Assembly: GCF_015352425.1 (NCBI RefSeq)
Contig: NZ_JADKNH010000002.1
Span: 382,208-446,207 of the forward strand
Direction of reading: 5' to 3'
DNA length: 64,000 nt
Origin: Fusibacter ferrireducens
GTDB lineage: Bacteria; Bacillota; Clostridia; Peptostreptococcales; Acidaminobacteraceae
This document shows positions 54,728 through 63,603 of the stretch, one piece after another. The stretch's first letter is position 1, and every line of letters starts with the position of its first letter. A program made the translations under genes and the position numbers. Below the pieces are notes generated by a model. The model saw only the letters and a program-made list of their open reading frames with translations, ran no database searches and was not told where the DNA came from.

Positions 54728-54758
54728 AGAGGCTAAATGATCATGTCATTCAGCCTCT
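54728..54758 (-). terminator. Intrinsic terminator of the nfnAB operon
   Basis: The stem AGAGGCT/AGCCTCT, extended by AATGA/TCATT with a bulge, is followed on the - strand by seven T residues. Confidence 0.8.
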
Positions 54759-54794
54759 ATTCTTTTAGACGCGTGTTTTTTTTTAATTTACATC

Positions 54795-56174
54795 TTACAA
54801 TTCGCGTTTGCTCATAAAATCCTTGTGAATCTCATAAGCACACTGCTTACCTGCGCCCATAGCGTTAATAACCGTTGCAGCACCACTCACAGCATCACCA
54901 CCTGCATAGACAGCCATATTGCTTGTACGCCCGGATTCATTGGTTTCAATAAGCCCTCGATTATTAATGTCAATTCCCAACGTTTTTATCAAAGGATTCG
55001 CCAAGGTCCCTATGGACATGATCACGTTATCAACTTCTATAAGGTGTTCAGAGCCTTCCACTTCATGTGGGCGCCTTCTGCCATTGGCATCTGGTTCTCC
55101 AAGTTCCATCTGGATACACTTGATACCAGAAACATATTGTTGCTCGTTCCCAATGATCTCCAAAGGATTGCATAAAAACTTGAACTCAATAGCCTCTTCT
55201 TTGGCATGTTCTACTTCTTCTCTTCTCGCAGGCATCTCCTCTTCAGATCGACGATATATAAGATAGACATTTTCTACACCAAGACGTTTTGCTGATCTTG
55301 CAGCATCCATCGCCACGTTACCGCCACCTACGACAGCAACATTCCGACCCAAATATAAAGGTGTATCGCTTTTTGCTTCATATGCTTTCATCAAATTAAC
55401 TCTGGTTAGAAATTCATTTGCTGAATAAACCCCTAATAAATTCTCACCTTTAATATTCATAAATCTCGGAAGTCCAGCACCTGTCCCAATGAAAATCGCT
55501 TTAAAGCCATCATCTTCAAGGTCTTTTAAATCCAAAGACCTGCCAATGACCACATTTTTTTCTATTTTAACGCCTAGTGTCTTAAGCGCATTAACTTCTC
55601 GATCGACAATTTCTTTAGGCAACCTAAATTCTGGAATGCCATATCTCAAAACACCGCCCGTATCATGCAACGCTTCAAAAATGGTCACATCATACCCAAG
55701 CTTAGCCAATGTGCCTGCACAGGACAACCCCGCAGGTCCCGACCCAATAATTGCAGTTTTAATGCCCTTAGACTCTTGTGGGACCACCTCTAAAACATTG
55801 TTATGATTGTCTGCAACAAATCTTTCAAGCGCTCCTATGGCAACGGGTTCGCCTTTAATTCCTCTGACGCAAAGCGCTTCACACTGTGTTTCTTGGGGAC
55901 AAACACGTCCGCAAATTGCTGGCAATGAAGTGTATTCTGACAGCGCTTCAAATGCCTTATCTATATCACTTGCCTTAATCTCATGAATAAACTTAGGAAT
56001 ATCAATCCCAACTGGACACCCAGCTACACAAGGCTTATTTTTACACTCCAGACATCTACTCGCTTCAAGTTTTGCCTCTTCAAGCGTATAGCCTAAAGCA
56101 ACTTCCTGAAAATTAGTAATCCTTTCTCTGGGATCTTTCAATTTCATATGTGTTCTCTGGATATTATTTGACAT
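54795..56174 (-). CDS. nfnB: NfnB / NADPH-dependent glutamate synthase small-chain type subunit
   Basis: A 459-residue flavoprotein with N-terminal iron-sulfur cysteines (ASRCLECKNKPCVAGCP and GRVCPQETQCEALCVRG), an FAD site (AIIGSGPAGLSCAGTLAKLG) and an NADPH site (NVAVVGGGNVAMDAARSAKR). Alone it would be called glutamate synthase beta chain, but with the ferredoxin-NADP reductase-like gene just upstream it matches the Nfn complex, which couples ferredoxin and NADH oxidation to NADP+ reduction by flavin-based bifurcation. The ATG at 56174 has SD AAGGAG and lies inside the nfnA end (11-bp overlap). Confidence 0.9.
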   Translation of the reverse strand: MSNNIQRTHMKLKDPRERITNFQEVALGYTLEEAKLEASRCLECKNKPCVAGCPVGIDIPKFIHEIKASDIDKAFEALSEYTSLPAICGRVCPQETQCEALCVRGIKGEPVAIGALERFVADNHNNVLEVVPQESKGIKTAIIGSGPAGLSCAGTLAKLGYDVTIFEALHDTGGVLRYGIPEFRLPKEIVDREVNALKTLGVKIEKNVVIGRSLDLKDLEDDGFKAIFIGTGAGLPRFMNIKGENLLGVYSANEFLTRVNLMKAYEAKSDTPLYLGRNVAVVGGGNVAMDAARSAKRLGVENVYLIYRRSEEEMPARREEVEHAKEEAIEFKFLCNPLEIIGNEQQYVSGIKCIQMELGEPDANGRRRPHEVEGSEHLIEVDNVIMSIGTLANPLIKTLGIDINNRGLIETNESGRTSNMAVYAGGDAVSGAATVINAMGAGKQCAYEIHKDFMSKREL

Positions 56175-57018
56175 TTTCAATCTCCTTCAGTAAACGACAG
56201 TCTTTATCCTCTTCCAAATTGTGAACAGGTTGATTCTTAAATATATTATTGCGACTTTGAGCTTCGTCAAAATCAACTAAATGACCATCGAATTCAGGAC
56301 CATCCACACAGGCAAATTTAGTTTCGCCACCAACTGTCAAGCGACATCCCCCACACATGCCAGTACCGTCAATCATGATAGAGTTCATGCTGACAACTGT
56401 TTTAACACCATACTTTTTAGTTACTGCTGAAACATTCTTCATCATGATGATCGGCCCGATAGCAAAGACGCAATCGATATCTTTGTGTTCTTCTAAAAGC
56501 GTTTCCAGACCGGTGGTCACAAATCCCTTTGTGCCATACGATCCATCATCTGACATGAGTACCATCTTATCAGAATGACTGGCAAATTCTTCTTCAAGGA
56601 TAACTAAGTCTTTATTTCTAAAGCCCACAACAGAAAACACTTCCGTATTTTGTTCTGCCAGAGCCTTCACAACAGGGTAGGCAATGGCACATCCAACGCC
56701 GCCACCTACGACAATGGCTTTCTTAAGATGCTCTATCTCAGAGGGTTTTCCCAGTGGCCCCACAAAATCATGAATAAAGTCACCCTCTTCTAGGTTATTT
56801 AAATCCATAGTCGCCTTTCCAACCACTTGATATATAATGGTGATCAACCCATCTTCTCGATTATAGTCTGCAATTGTAAGTGGAATGCGCTCACTGTTTT
56901 CATGAACTCTGAGAATGATAAACTGCCCCGCTTTTGCTTTTCTTGCAACATATGGTGCTTCTACTGTCATCTTAACCACAGCCGTAGCCAGAGTCTCTTT
57001 TAACACTATTCTATACAA
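56164..57018 (-). CDS. nfnA: NfnA / ferredoxin-NADP+ reductase subunit alpha
   Basis: A 284-residue FAD and 2Fe-2S protein of the dihydroorotate dehydrogenase electron-transfer (PyrK-like) family. The FAD-binding stretch is FIILRVHENSERIPLTIADY, the NAD site is AIVVGGGVGCAIAYPVVKAL, and cysteines for the 2Fe-2S cluster are in DGTGMCGGCRLTVGGETKFA followed by C-V-D-G. The start is TTG at 57018 (reading MYRIVLKE), placed 8 bp after the SD GGAGG; the longer frame from 57033 contains the SD. It begins the nfnAB operon. Glutamate synthase large-subunit genes are absent, supporting Nfn. Confidence 0.9.
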   Translation of the reverse strand: MYRIVLKETLATAVVKMTVEAPYVARKAKAGQFIILRVHENSERIPLTIADYNREDGLITIIYQVVGKATMDLNNLEEGDFIHDFVGPLGKPSEIEHLKKAIVVGGGVGCAIAYPVVKALAEQNTEVFSVVGFRNKDLVILEEEFASHSDKMVLMSDDGSYGTKGFVTTGLETLLEEHKDIDCVFAIGPIIMMKNVSAVTKKYGVKTVVSMNSIMIDGTGMCGGCRLTVGGETKFACVDGPEFDGHLVDFDEAQSRNNIFKNQPVHNLEEDKDCRLLKEIENVK

Positions 57019-57377
57019 AGAAATAACCTCCAATTTTTTATTTTATATTTTAATTTTTCTATTTTTACCGATTTATATTTTTTATACTTAGATGTCCATT
57101 GTGACATATACGCTAAAAGATTGCAATATGAAACGATTATCATTTTTTGCATAATTTGATCTCAAATACACATCATTATGCATCAATATACATACTTTTG
57201 AATAATAGCTTTCATAAATAATAGCATTTTTTATCCCTACTCACAAGACTTTGAGTGAATATCTTCCCAACGATCTTCCTATATATTAAACAATCTTCTT
57301 ACATATTAATAGAAGAAAAATGTATTTAGTGATTTTTTATTTATGACTTTTTAGTAATAAATAGCCATTAATATCCA

Positions 57378-57511
57378 TTGACGCACAAAATTTGATGTGA
57401 TATCATTTCATTATTAAGTTCATCGTGAAACAGTGGATTGTGACTGCAAAAGCGGGCAAGACCATAATTTAAGGACAATTTATTTTGTCTTTAAATTGTT
57501 GGTCTTTTTTT
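57378..57511 (+). promoter_or_regulatory. Promoter and terminated leader upstream of the SLH-esterase gene
   Basis: TTGACG (57378-57383) and TATCAT (57401-57406) are 17 bp apart, predicting a start near 57413. The roughly 100-nt leader contains CAGT/ACTG and the string GCAAAAGCGGGCAAGACC, then a strong terminator: AAGACCA pairs with TGGTCTT and AATTTAA-GACA with TGTC-TTAAATT, followed by eight T (57458-57511). The layout suggests a riboswitch, attenuator or small RNA. I do not recognise the class. The remaining gap from 57019 to 57377 holds only AT-rich sequence with no gene I can support. Confidence 0.65.
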
Positions 57512-57579
57512 GTGTCCTTTTTAGAATTGTTTCCTTGAACGATGAATGCTTAAAAATATGTATTAGGGAGGCGTTAAAC

Positions 57580-59712
57580 ATGTTAAAAAGAAAAATATTC
57601 ACTTTAACACTTGTACTCATGCTACTGCTGTCAGCCATTACAGCATACGCTGATACACCCCCTCAAACTGGGGACATTGAGGGGAGATGGTCTTTCAGTA
57701 TTGTCAACAAATGGGCAGAAAAAGGTATTATCAGAGCAGATGCAGATGGTACTTTCAAGCCAACTCACTTGGTAACAGGGGCTGAATTGAAAAGCCTACT
57801 AAAAAATGCATTTAATTTGGATGTAGTTTTAGAAGACTCTTCTATCCATGTGACCAGAGAAGCAGCTGTTAAAACGATTGCCGATGCACTTTACTCAGAG
57901 TTATCTTCTAAAAGCTCGACTGGCTTTCTAGATGATTCAGATATATCTCCAAATGCTAAAAGTGCTATTATCAAGGCGTCTTTAGAAGGTCTCGTAAATG
58001 GCTATCCAGACGGCACTTTTAGACCTAACGAACCATTGACCTTTGAACAAGCCATTGCCATAATGGATCAAATTGCAATGAAAGATTTAAAATATACGAA
58101 AGGTATTTTACAAACAACTGCTTATGGTCAGGTTGAAGGTCAATTGTCAAATGATGATCAAAGCATTGAATGGCTTGGCGTTCCTTATGCTGCACCACCG
58201 GTTGATGAGCTTAGATGGTTGGCACCTCAACCCCCTAAAAGCTGGACTGGTGTACTTGAAACAAAAAACTATAAAGAAAAATCTATGCAACTTAGCGGTA
58301 AAGACGTTATAGGTAGCGAAGATTGTCTCTATATGAACATATATCGTCCAAATACAGCTGCAACGGACCTACCAGTGCTTGTGTTTGTTCATGGTGGCAA
58401 CAACCAAACAGGCACCAGCCAAGATTTTAAAGGCGAAAAATTGGCTGCAGATGCAAATTGTATTGTGGTTTCCATTGATTACAGACTAGCTGCACTGGGT
58501 TGGGTTAACTTGCCAGCTCTAAAAACAGGTGATCCATTAACCGATTCAGGGAATTTTGGTTTACTAGATATTCATGAAGCTCTCAATTGGGTAAACGGCA
58601 ATATAAAAGCCTTTGGCGGCAATCCTTATAATGTAACAATCTCAGGACAATCTGCTGGTGGTCGTGACGTTATGGCTATCTTGATTTCACCAATTTTCAA
58701 AGGCGATTTCCAAAAGGCATTTGCAATTAGCGGTGGTATGACGGTTACAGACCCTTCTGTCGGTCAAGAAATAGATGCCAAAGCTTTTGCCGCTTTAGTG
58801 GTGGAAGATGGTGTTAAAGCAACAGAAGCAGAAGCTATTGCATGGTTAAACACGGATGCACAAGACGTTAAAAATTATCTCAGAGGTCTATCTGGGGAGA
58901 GAATCGCACCGTTGATGAATAACGCTGCCATTAGAATGACTGTATTTCCTCATCTCTTTGCAGACGGCTACGTCCTACCGAAAGAAGGATTTGCTGTACT
59001 TTCCACTGGGCATTACAACAAAGTGCCTACTTTGCTTGGCAGTTGTAAAGATGAATTTTCAGTATTCGCAGGAACGGATCCAATGTTCGTCGCTGCACTC
59101 TTTGGAGGTACTTTGGCAACAGATGAAGTTTTATTGCCGCAATATACGTTCGCAAACACTTATGGCAGTATGCTTTACACCGGTTTTAATGCGGATCGTT
59201 CTGCTGAAATCATGGCCGATGTTACGGGACAACCGGATGTATTCGCTTATCGCTTTGCATGGGGTGCAGATCCAGATGTTATTAGTCCTGGACTTGGCAG
59301 TGTTCTCGGTGCTTTCCACGGCATTGATATGGACTTCTTAAAAGGGCGCTACGATTCCTTTGTAACCACCAATTATACCGATGAAAATCTCAAAGGAAGA
59401 GATGCACTTGTGTCTGCTATGCACACCTACTTGAAAAACTTCTTGTATACAGGCAATCCTAACGGTGGTGACCTTCCAGTTTGGAATGCATGGTCTAATG
59501 CCGAAAACGCAGACAAGCTGATGATCTTAGATGCGGATAAAAACGAAGTAAAACTTAGAATGACTTCTGATTACATCATCGAGTCGGAAGTTTTCAAAGC
59601 GATTGATGCAGATCAAACCCTTCCAGCAGATCAGAAGCAAAACATGATTTCTAACATCATGTCTGGTCGATTCTTCAGTGAATCGTTTGATGCACATTAT
59701 AATCAAAAATAA
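57580..59712 (+). CDS. S-layer-anchored type B carboxylesterase
   Basis: A 710-residue surface protein. Residues 1-24 are a signal peptide (FTLTLVLMLLLSAITAYADT). Residues about 30-170 contain S-layer-homology repeats (NKWAEKGIIRADADGTFKP and ASLEGLVNGYPDGTFRPNEP) that bind cell-wall polysaccharide. From about 175 a carboxylesterase domain follows: LGVPYAAPPVDELRW, SEDCLYMNIYRP, oxyanion VHGGNN, nucleophile in TISGQSAGGRDV (Gln instead of the usual Glu before Ser), and the late catalytic His in GAFHGIDMDFLKG. It probably hydrolyses esters outside the cell. The ATG at 57580 follows AGGGAGG; an upstream in-frame ATG at 57433 would run through the leader terminator. Confidence 0.88.
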   Translation: MLKRKIFTLTLVLMLLLSAITAYADTPPQTGDIEGRWSFSIVNKWAEKGIIRADADGTFKPTHLVTGAELKSLLKNAFNLDVVLEDSSIHVTREAAVKTIADALYSELSSKSSTGFLDDSDISPNAKSAIIKASLEGLVNGYPDGTFRPNEPLTFEQAIAIMDQIAMKDLKYTKGILQTTAYGQVEGQLSNDDQSIEWLGVPYAAPPVDELRWLAPQPPKSWTGVLETKNYKEKSMQLSGKDVIGSEDCLYMNIYRPNTAATDLPVLVFVHGGNNQTGTSQDFKGEKLAADANCIVVSIDYRLAALGWVNLPALKTGDPLTDSGNFGLLDIHEALNWVNGNIKAFGGNPYNVTISGQSAGGRDVMAILISPIFKGDFQKAFAISGGMTVTDPSVGQEIDAKAFAALVVEDGVKATEAEAIAWLNTDAQDVKNYLRGLSGERIAPLMNNAAIRMTVFPHLFADGYVLPKEGFAVLSTGHYNKVPTLLGSCKDEFSVFAGTDPMFVAALFGGTLATDEVLLPQYTFANTYGSMLYTGFNADRSAEIMADVTGQPDVFAYRFAWGADPDVISPGLGSVLGAFHGIDMDFLKGRYDSFVTTNYTDENLKGRDALVSAMHTYLKNFLYTGNPNGGDLPVWNAWSNAENADKLMILDADKNEVKLRMTSDYIIESEVFKAIDADQTLPADQKQNMISNIMSGRFFSESFDAHYNQK

Positions 59713-59730
59713 TAATCGTCGAATATAGAA

Positions 59731-59772
59731 AACAACATTTGAGCCCTCTTTCGATGTCTCAAATGTTGCTTT
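59731..59772 (+). repeat. Structured intergenic repeat, hairpin-only copy E
   Basis: A 42-bp copy keeping only the left end and first hairpin: AACATTTGAG (59734-59743) pairs perfectly with CTCAAATGTT (59758-59767). It lies 18 bp after the esterase stop, just before the terminator. Confidence 0.65.
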
Positions 59773-59779
59773 AATAGAG

Positions 59780-59819
59780 AATCCCTCAATGTGAAAAAAT
59801 TCATTTGAGGGATTTTTTA
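59780..59819 (+). terminator. Intrinsic terminator of the SLH-esterase gene
   Basis: The arms AATCCCTCAA (59780-59789) and TTGAGGGATT (59805-59814) are followed by a T run on the + strand. Confidence 0.8.
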
Positions 59820-59928
59820 TGCATACAATTTCATGAAGTAATCAACTCAGAAAAGGATGTTTTGTGCGACAGTTTTGTCTCACTTCAAGCAAGTAATGAC
59901 AATGCTTACAAAGAATTTTACATATAAA

Positions 59929-59957
59929 TTGACTTTGGATTTTTTATATCATATTAT
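59929..59957 (+). promoter_or_regulatory. Promoter of the chemoreceptor gene at 60020
   Basis: TTGACT (59929-59934) and TATTAT (59952-59957) are 17 bp apart, about 60 bp before the start codon. The rest of the 307-bp gap before it holds repeat copy E and the terminator. Confidence 0.6.
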
Positions 59958-60019
59958 GTACTATAAGATAATGCTGAATACAGCAGTTTGACAAATTTTA
60001 TTCAGGAAGGGGTTATTAA

Positions 60020-62146
60020 ATGATCTTTACTAAAATACTAAAACCGGGCATATCACTGATTAACAAATTTAACTTACTCACAAAATTTATCATCACCAGT
60101 TTTATCCTTTTTATTTTATTAGGCATCAGCCTATTTCAATTTTTTTCAAACAATCAATCCAGCACTGTTTTTAATGAAAAAGAGTATATTGGCGTCGAAT
60201 ACGCCGCGCTTTCAAAAAAATTGCTTTACGATGTAGCTGAAAGTTTAAAAGCTAGGCTTGAGAACGATCAAACTAATATATCGCGTCTAGATTCAAATAT
60301 TTTAAGCCACTTTGATGCACTGAATCAAATAGATCAGCAGTATAATCATACATTGGATAACACCGCTTCAAACATTATGGTATCTAGTACTATAAAGGAT
60401 TGTCTATCATTATATAAAGGAATCATCGCAAATTCAGATACGCTCTCAAAAGATGATCTCGCCAATCAATACGAACCTTTGTTTGAGGGGATCAACAGTC
60501 TTCATACCAACATCTCTGACAATTCAAATTTAACCCTTGACCCCGATCTTGACTCCTACTATCTTATGGATACCGTCATGTTCAGGAATTTGGCATTAAC
60601 TGAAAAATTATATCGTTTAGACTTAATATTAAATGATGCCATCCAAAGTAAAGTAATCTCAGATCAAACTCGCAAAGAAGCGATCATTCTTACAACCCAA
60701 ATTTCAACGCTTGTAGATAATATTAATGGTGACATGAAAACAGCTATTGCTTTTAACGATTCAAAAGAAACTCGAATTTTAGAACCTATAAAAGCGGAAT
60801 CACTTACATTCTCAGAGGCTTTTGATACATTGCTCTCACAACTCGATGAAGATCTCTCCTTAAATCAAATGAGTGCATTAACAAAATCAATGGAAAGTGC
60901 CATTACGTTGAATTCAAGCTTTTACGACTCTCTTTCGGATAAACTTTGGCAACTTTGCTTTATCCGAACAGAAGACTATCGTGCGCAAAATAAAATGGTT
61001 GTGGTTTCCTTAATGCTTTCACTCCCAATACTGCTTTATATTTATAGTGCTTTCGTCTTATCCATCATGGGAGCTGCAAAAGTGATCAACTCTGGTTTAG
61101 ATCGAATTACTTCGGGTGATTTAACTTATGAGGTTTATCTCAATTCAAGAGATGAGCTCAATACCATCAGTCTCAGTATCAATAAAATGGTAACTGAAGT
61201 CAAACATGTCATTCTTGGCATTATGAATATTTCCACTCAAACTAAAAATTCATTTGAAGGTATCGATCGGAGCTTGCTCACACTGGATGAAAATATTGCT
61301 AAAATTTCAAACACACTCGAAGCTATTTCCAGTGTATCAGAGGAAACTGCGGCTTCAGCTGAAGAAATGAATGCCATCTCAGAAGAGCTGGCCGATACAG
61401 TGGAACACCTCGCTTCTGATACAAAATTGAGCAACACGATTTCTGTCAATGTCTCCAAAAAATCTAAAGAGATCGTGATGAGCTCAAAAATGGCCAAAGA
61501 AAAAGCTGAAGATATTTTAACGCACTCTAAGTCTGAACTCGAAAAGGCTTTACACGATGTTGAAGCTGTAGATCAGATTCATATGCTCTCTGATACAATC
61601 ATGCAAATTACTGTTCAAACGAATCTGCTTGCACTCAATGCAGCCATTGAAGCGGCTCGTGCTGGAGAGTCAGGCAAGGGATTTTCAGTTGTAGCCGAAG
61701 AAATAAGAAAGCTTGCAACAGAATCCAAAGATGCTGCTAATTCGATTCAAGAATTGACAGACATTATAGTGACCTCAGTAGGGCAACTTCGCAATGCATC
61801 TCAAAATGTTATCGATTTCATTAGTAAAGAGGTCATCTCAGATTACACCGCAATGGTTGGCTTCGGAGAGGACTTTAATGACAATGCTTCTCAGATTTCA
61901 GAGACAACTCAACGCATTACAGATTCAACGATTCAAGTGGCACATTCCATTCAGGTGCTTTCTAAAGCAATTAATGAAATCTCCTTAGCCAATAATGAAT
62001 CTGCTAAGGAAGTCCAAATTGCTGTGTCTCAAATCAATGAAATTGCTGAAGAATCTCACAAAATTGTCGGCAATACGGCCGATGTCAGTTCAGATATTAA
62101 AAGTCTTATGGATAATGTCAATAAATTTCAAATTTGTGCACAATAA
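60020..62146 (+). CDS. Methyl-accepting chemotaxis protein with helical sensor domain
   Basis: A 708-residue chemoreceptor. A membrane segment lies at about 23-43, followed by an unusually long, Cys-poor, helical extracellular region of about 280 residues with no Cache signature (probably a four-helix-bundle sensor), a second segment at about 325-350, HAMP, and the signalling domain with tip [31 protein letters not shown] precedes the ATG. The ligand is unknown. It is followed by its own terminator and converges with a diguanylate cyclase gene. Confidence 0.9.
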   Translation: MIFTKILKPGISLINKFNLLTKFIITSFILFILLGISLFQFFSNNQSSTVFNEKEYIGVEYAALSKKLLYDVAESLKARLENDQTNISRLDSNILSHFDALNQIDQQYNHTLDNTASNIMVSSTIKDCLSLYKGIIANSDTLSKDDLANQYEPLFEGINSLHTNISDNSNLTLDPDLDSYYLMDTVMFRNLALTEKLYRLDLILNDAIQSKVISDQTRKEAIILTTQISTLVDNINGDMKTAIAFNDSKETRILEPIKAESLTFSEAFDTLLSQLDEDLSLNQMSALTKSMESAITLNSSFYDSLSDKLWQLCFIRTEDYRAQNKMVVVSLMLSLPILLYIYSAFVLSIMGAAKVINSGLDRITSGDLTYEVYLNSRDELNTISLSINKMVTEVKHVILGIMNISTQTKNSFEGIDRSLLTLDENIAKISNTLEAISSVSEETAASAEEMNAISEELADTVEHLASDTKLSNTISVNVSKKSKEIVMSSKMAKEKAEDILTHSKSELEKALHDVEAVDQIHMLSDTIMQITVQTNLLALNAAIEAARAGESGKGFSVVAEEIRKLATESKDAANSIQELTDIIVTSVGQLRNASQNVIDFISKEVISDYTAMVGFGEDFNDNASQISETTQRITDSTIQVAHSIQVLSKAINEISLANNESAKEVQIAVSQINEIAEESHKIVGNTADVSSDIKSLMDNVNKFQICAQ

Positions 62147-62154
62147 TCTCTAAG

Positions 62155-62211
62155 AAAAGCTACAACTTCAATGTGCCTTATTCGTGGGCTCACTGATATT
62201 GTAGCTTTTTT
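62155..62211 (+). terminator. Intrinsic terminator of the chemoreceptor gene
   Basis: The arms AAAAGCTACAA and TTGTAGCTTTT with an imperfect middle are followed by T residues; also usable by the converging gene ending at 62232. Confidence 0.75.
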
Positions 62212-62231
62212 ATAATCCTTCATGGAAATCT

Positions 62232-63230
62232 CTAAGTATCTTTCTTTAATTTTTCTTTATACAATTCTAGATCTGCATCAATTAGAGCTTGTGATGCGTT
62301 ATCATAATCCTTAAGCGATACCACGCTCATACTCACTCCTGCGGTCTCTTCATAGAGAGAAACATAGTCTTTAAACAACTGCTTCACATTTTCAAGTTTT
62401 TGAGTTAGTTCATTTTTATCCCCGTAATATATAATTGCGAATTCATCCCCACCCCAACGACTGACGACGTGTTTTTCAGCCTTGAAATTATTTCTCAATA
62501 TTCCAGACAATTCTTTAAGGACATCGTCTCCGATGGCATGTCCATGCCTATCATTTATGCGTTTGAAATGATCCAAATCTATAAAAATGAGTTGAATATC
62601 ATCATTATTATCATTCTCTATGGCGAGTCTCATGGATTTATCAAACATTCTTCTGTTGTACAGGCCCGTAAGCTCATCGAAAGTCGCATATTGAGTCATC
62701 TTTTGATTTGCTTTTTCATACGCCTTGGCAAACTGTAAAAGCACTAAAAAGGACATGATCATTAACAAGGGAATCTGAATCATTCGATCGACAAATTGAT
62801 TCCAATCGCTGTAAACAGCGATCAATTCCGGATGATAATACTCTACGATATGCATAATCATAAACATAACAATCAGTGCACTGACCAAAAAATAACGCTT
62901 CCAGCCATCAAATAAATAGGTAATCGCTATTAGAAACAGAAAAATATAACCGATTGTATTATTACTACTGCCGCCTGAATTCGCAAATGAGAAAGGCAGG
63001 AAACCAAATATCATGAATGCAAACACGCCAAACATCATGTGAGTCGTGTATTTTTTGTCTTTAGAGAAAACTAGGGCGATGGTTAATATAAAGACAAGAA
63101 CAATCCATTTAATACTAATCCAGATTGGAAAACTAGAGATAAAATTGCCAATAATGCTCAAAATGGATAAAATGATGCCCACTATTAAACTGGATTTATA
63201 GAGCTTTAACTGAATATCTGACAGTTCCAT
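62232..63230 (-). CDS. Membrane-bound diguanylate cyclase (GGDEF)
   Basis: A 332-residue protein with six hydrophobic segments (about residues 10-165) and a C-terminal GGDEF domain that makes cyclic di-GMP. The family phrases are DELTGLYNRRMFD, FIDLDHFKRINDRHGHAIGD and the active site SRWGGDEFAI, all intact. The inhibitory I-site (RxxD just before the active site) is not present (KAEKHVVSRWGG), so product inhibition may be weak. The domain is shorter than usual at its end. SD TTGGAGG precedes the ATG. A link with motility genes is not seen beyond the adjacent chemoreceptor. Confidence 0.9.
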   Translation of the reverse strand: MELSDIQLKLYKSSLIVGIILSILSIIGNFISSFPIWISIKWIVLVFILTIALVFSKDKKYTTHMMFGVFAFMIFGFLPFSFANSGGSSNNTIGYIFLFLIAITYLFDGWKRYFLVSALIVMFMIMHIVEYYHPELIAVYSDWNQFVDRMIQIPLLMIMSFLVLLQFAKAYEKANQKMTQYATFDELTGLYNRRMFDKSMRLAIENDNNDDIQLIFIDLDHFKRINDRHGHAIGDDVLKELSGILRNNFKAEKHVVSRWGGDEFAIIYYGDKNELTQKLENVKQLFKDYVSLYEETAGVSMSVVSLKDYDNASQALIDADLELYKEKLKKDT

Positions 63231-63260
63231 GTCGCCTCCAAAATTTATTGTATATGCCTC

Positions 63261-63521
63261 CTACTCGTAATAGAATTGTTGAGGTTTGCCATGACTAAAA
63301 TTTCTAAATTCATCGTTAAAAATAATCATATCCGGTACATTCTTTAATTTCTTTTCAAATAGGATAGGCACTTTTTTCGGTGATGTATACCCAACGATCC
63401 AAATATTATCATAATGAAGAGGAACCTTCGTGTTCCAAAAAACCGCTCTTGGTTTTTCACGATCTGTAAAAGTATTAATCGCTTGAATTTTTATTTTTCC
63501 CTTTTGGACTCTTTTCCCCAA
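63261..63521 (-). CDS. Small hypothetical protein
   Basis: An 86-residue soluble, basic protein that I do not recognise. It starts with TTG at 63521 (MGKRVQKGKIKIQAINTFTD) after a good SD (CGGAGG), which supports it as a real gene despite its size. There are several aromatic residues (HYDNIWIVGYTSPKKVP) and no Cys. It lies 30 bp upstream of the diguanylate cyclase gene on the same strand and may be cotranscribed with it. Confidence 0.6.
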   Translation of the reverse strand: MGKRVQKGKIKIQAINTFTDREKPRAVFWNTKVPLHYDNIWIVGYTSPKKVPILFEKKLKNVPDMIIFNDEFRNFSHGKPQQFYYE

Positions 63522-63603
63522 TGTAGTGCCTCCGAGTAGATTTGCGTTCTATATCATTATATCATTTATGCTTCAAAGTAGTGATATTAATCTTTAACGC
63601 ATT

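Noticed and set aside
54795..56174. Glutamate synthase small subunit
   Set aside because: No large-subunit gene is present, and the adjacent PyrK-like gene makes the NfnAB complex the better reading.
57413..57511. Cyclic di-GMP riboswitch in the esterase leader
   Set aside because: The leader lacks the conserved class I and II motifs as I know them; only a generic terminated leader can be claimed.
57433..57579. 49-codon N-terminal extension of the SLH-esterase
   Set aside because: It would translate through the leader terminator, and the signal peptide begins at the ATG at 57580 with a strong SD.
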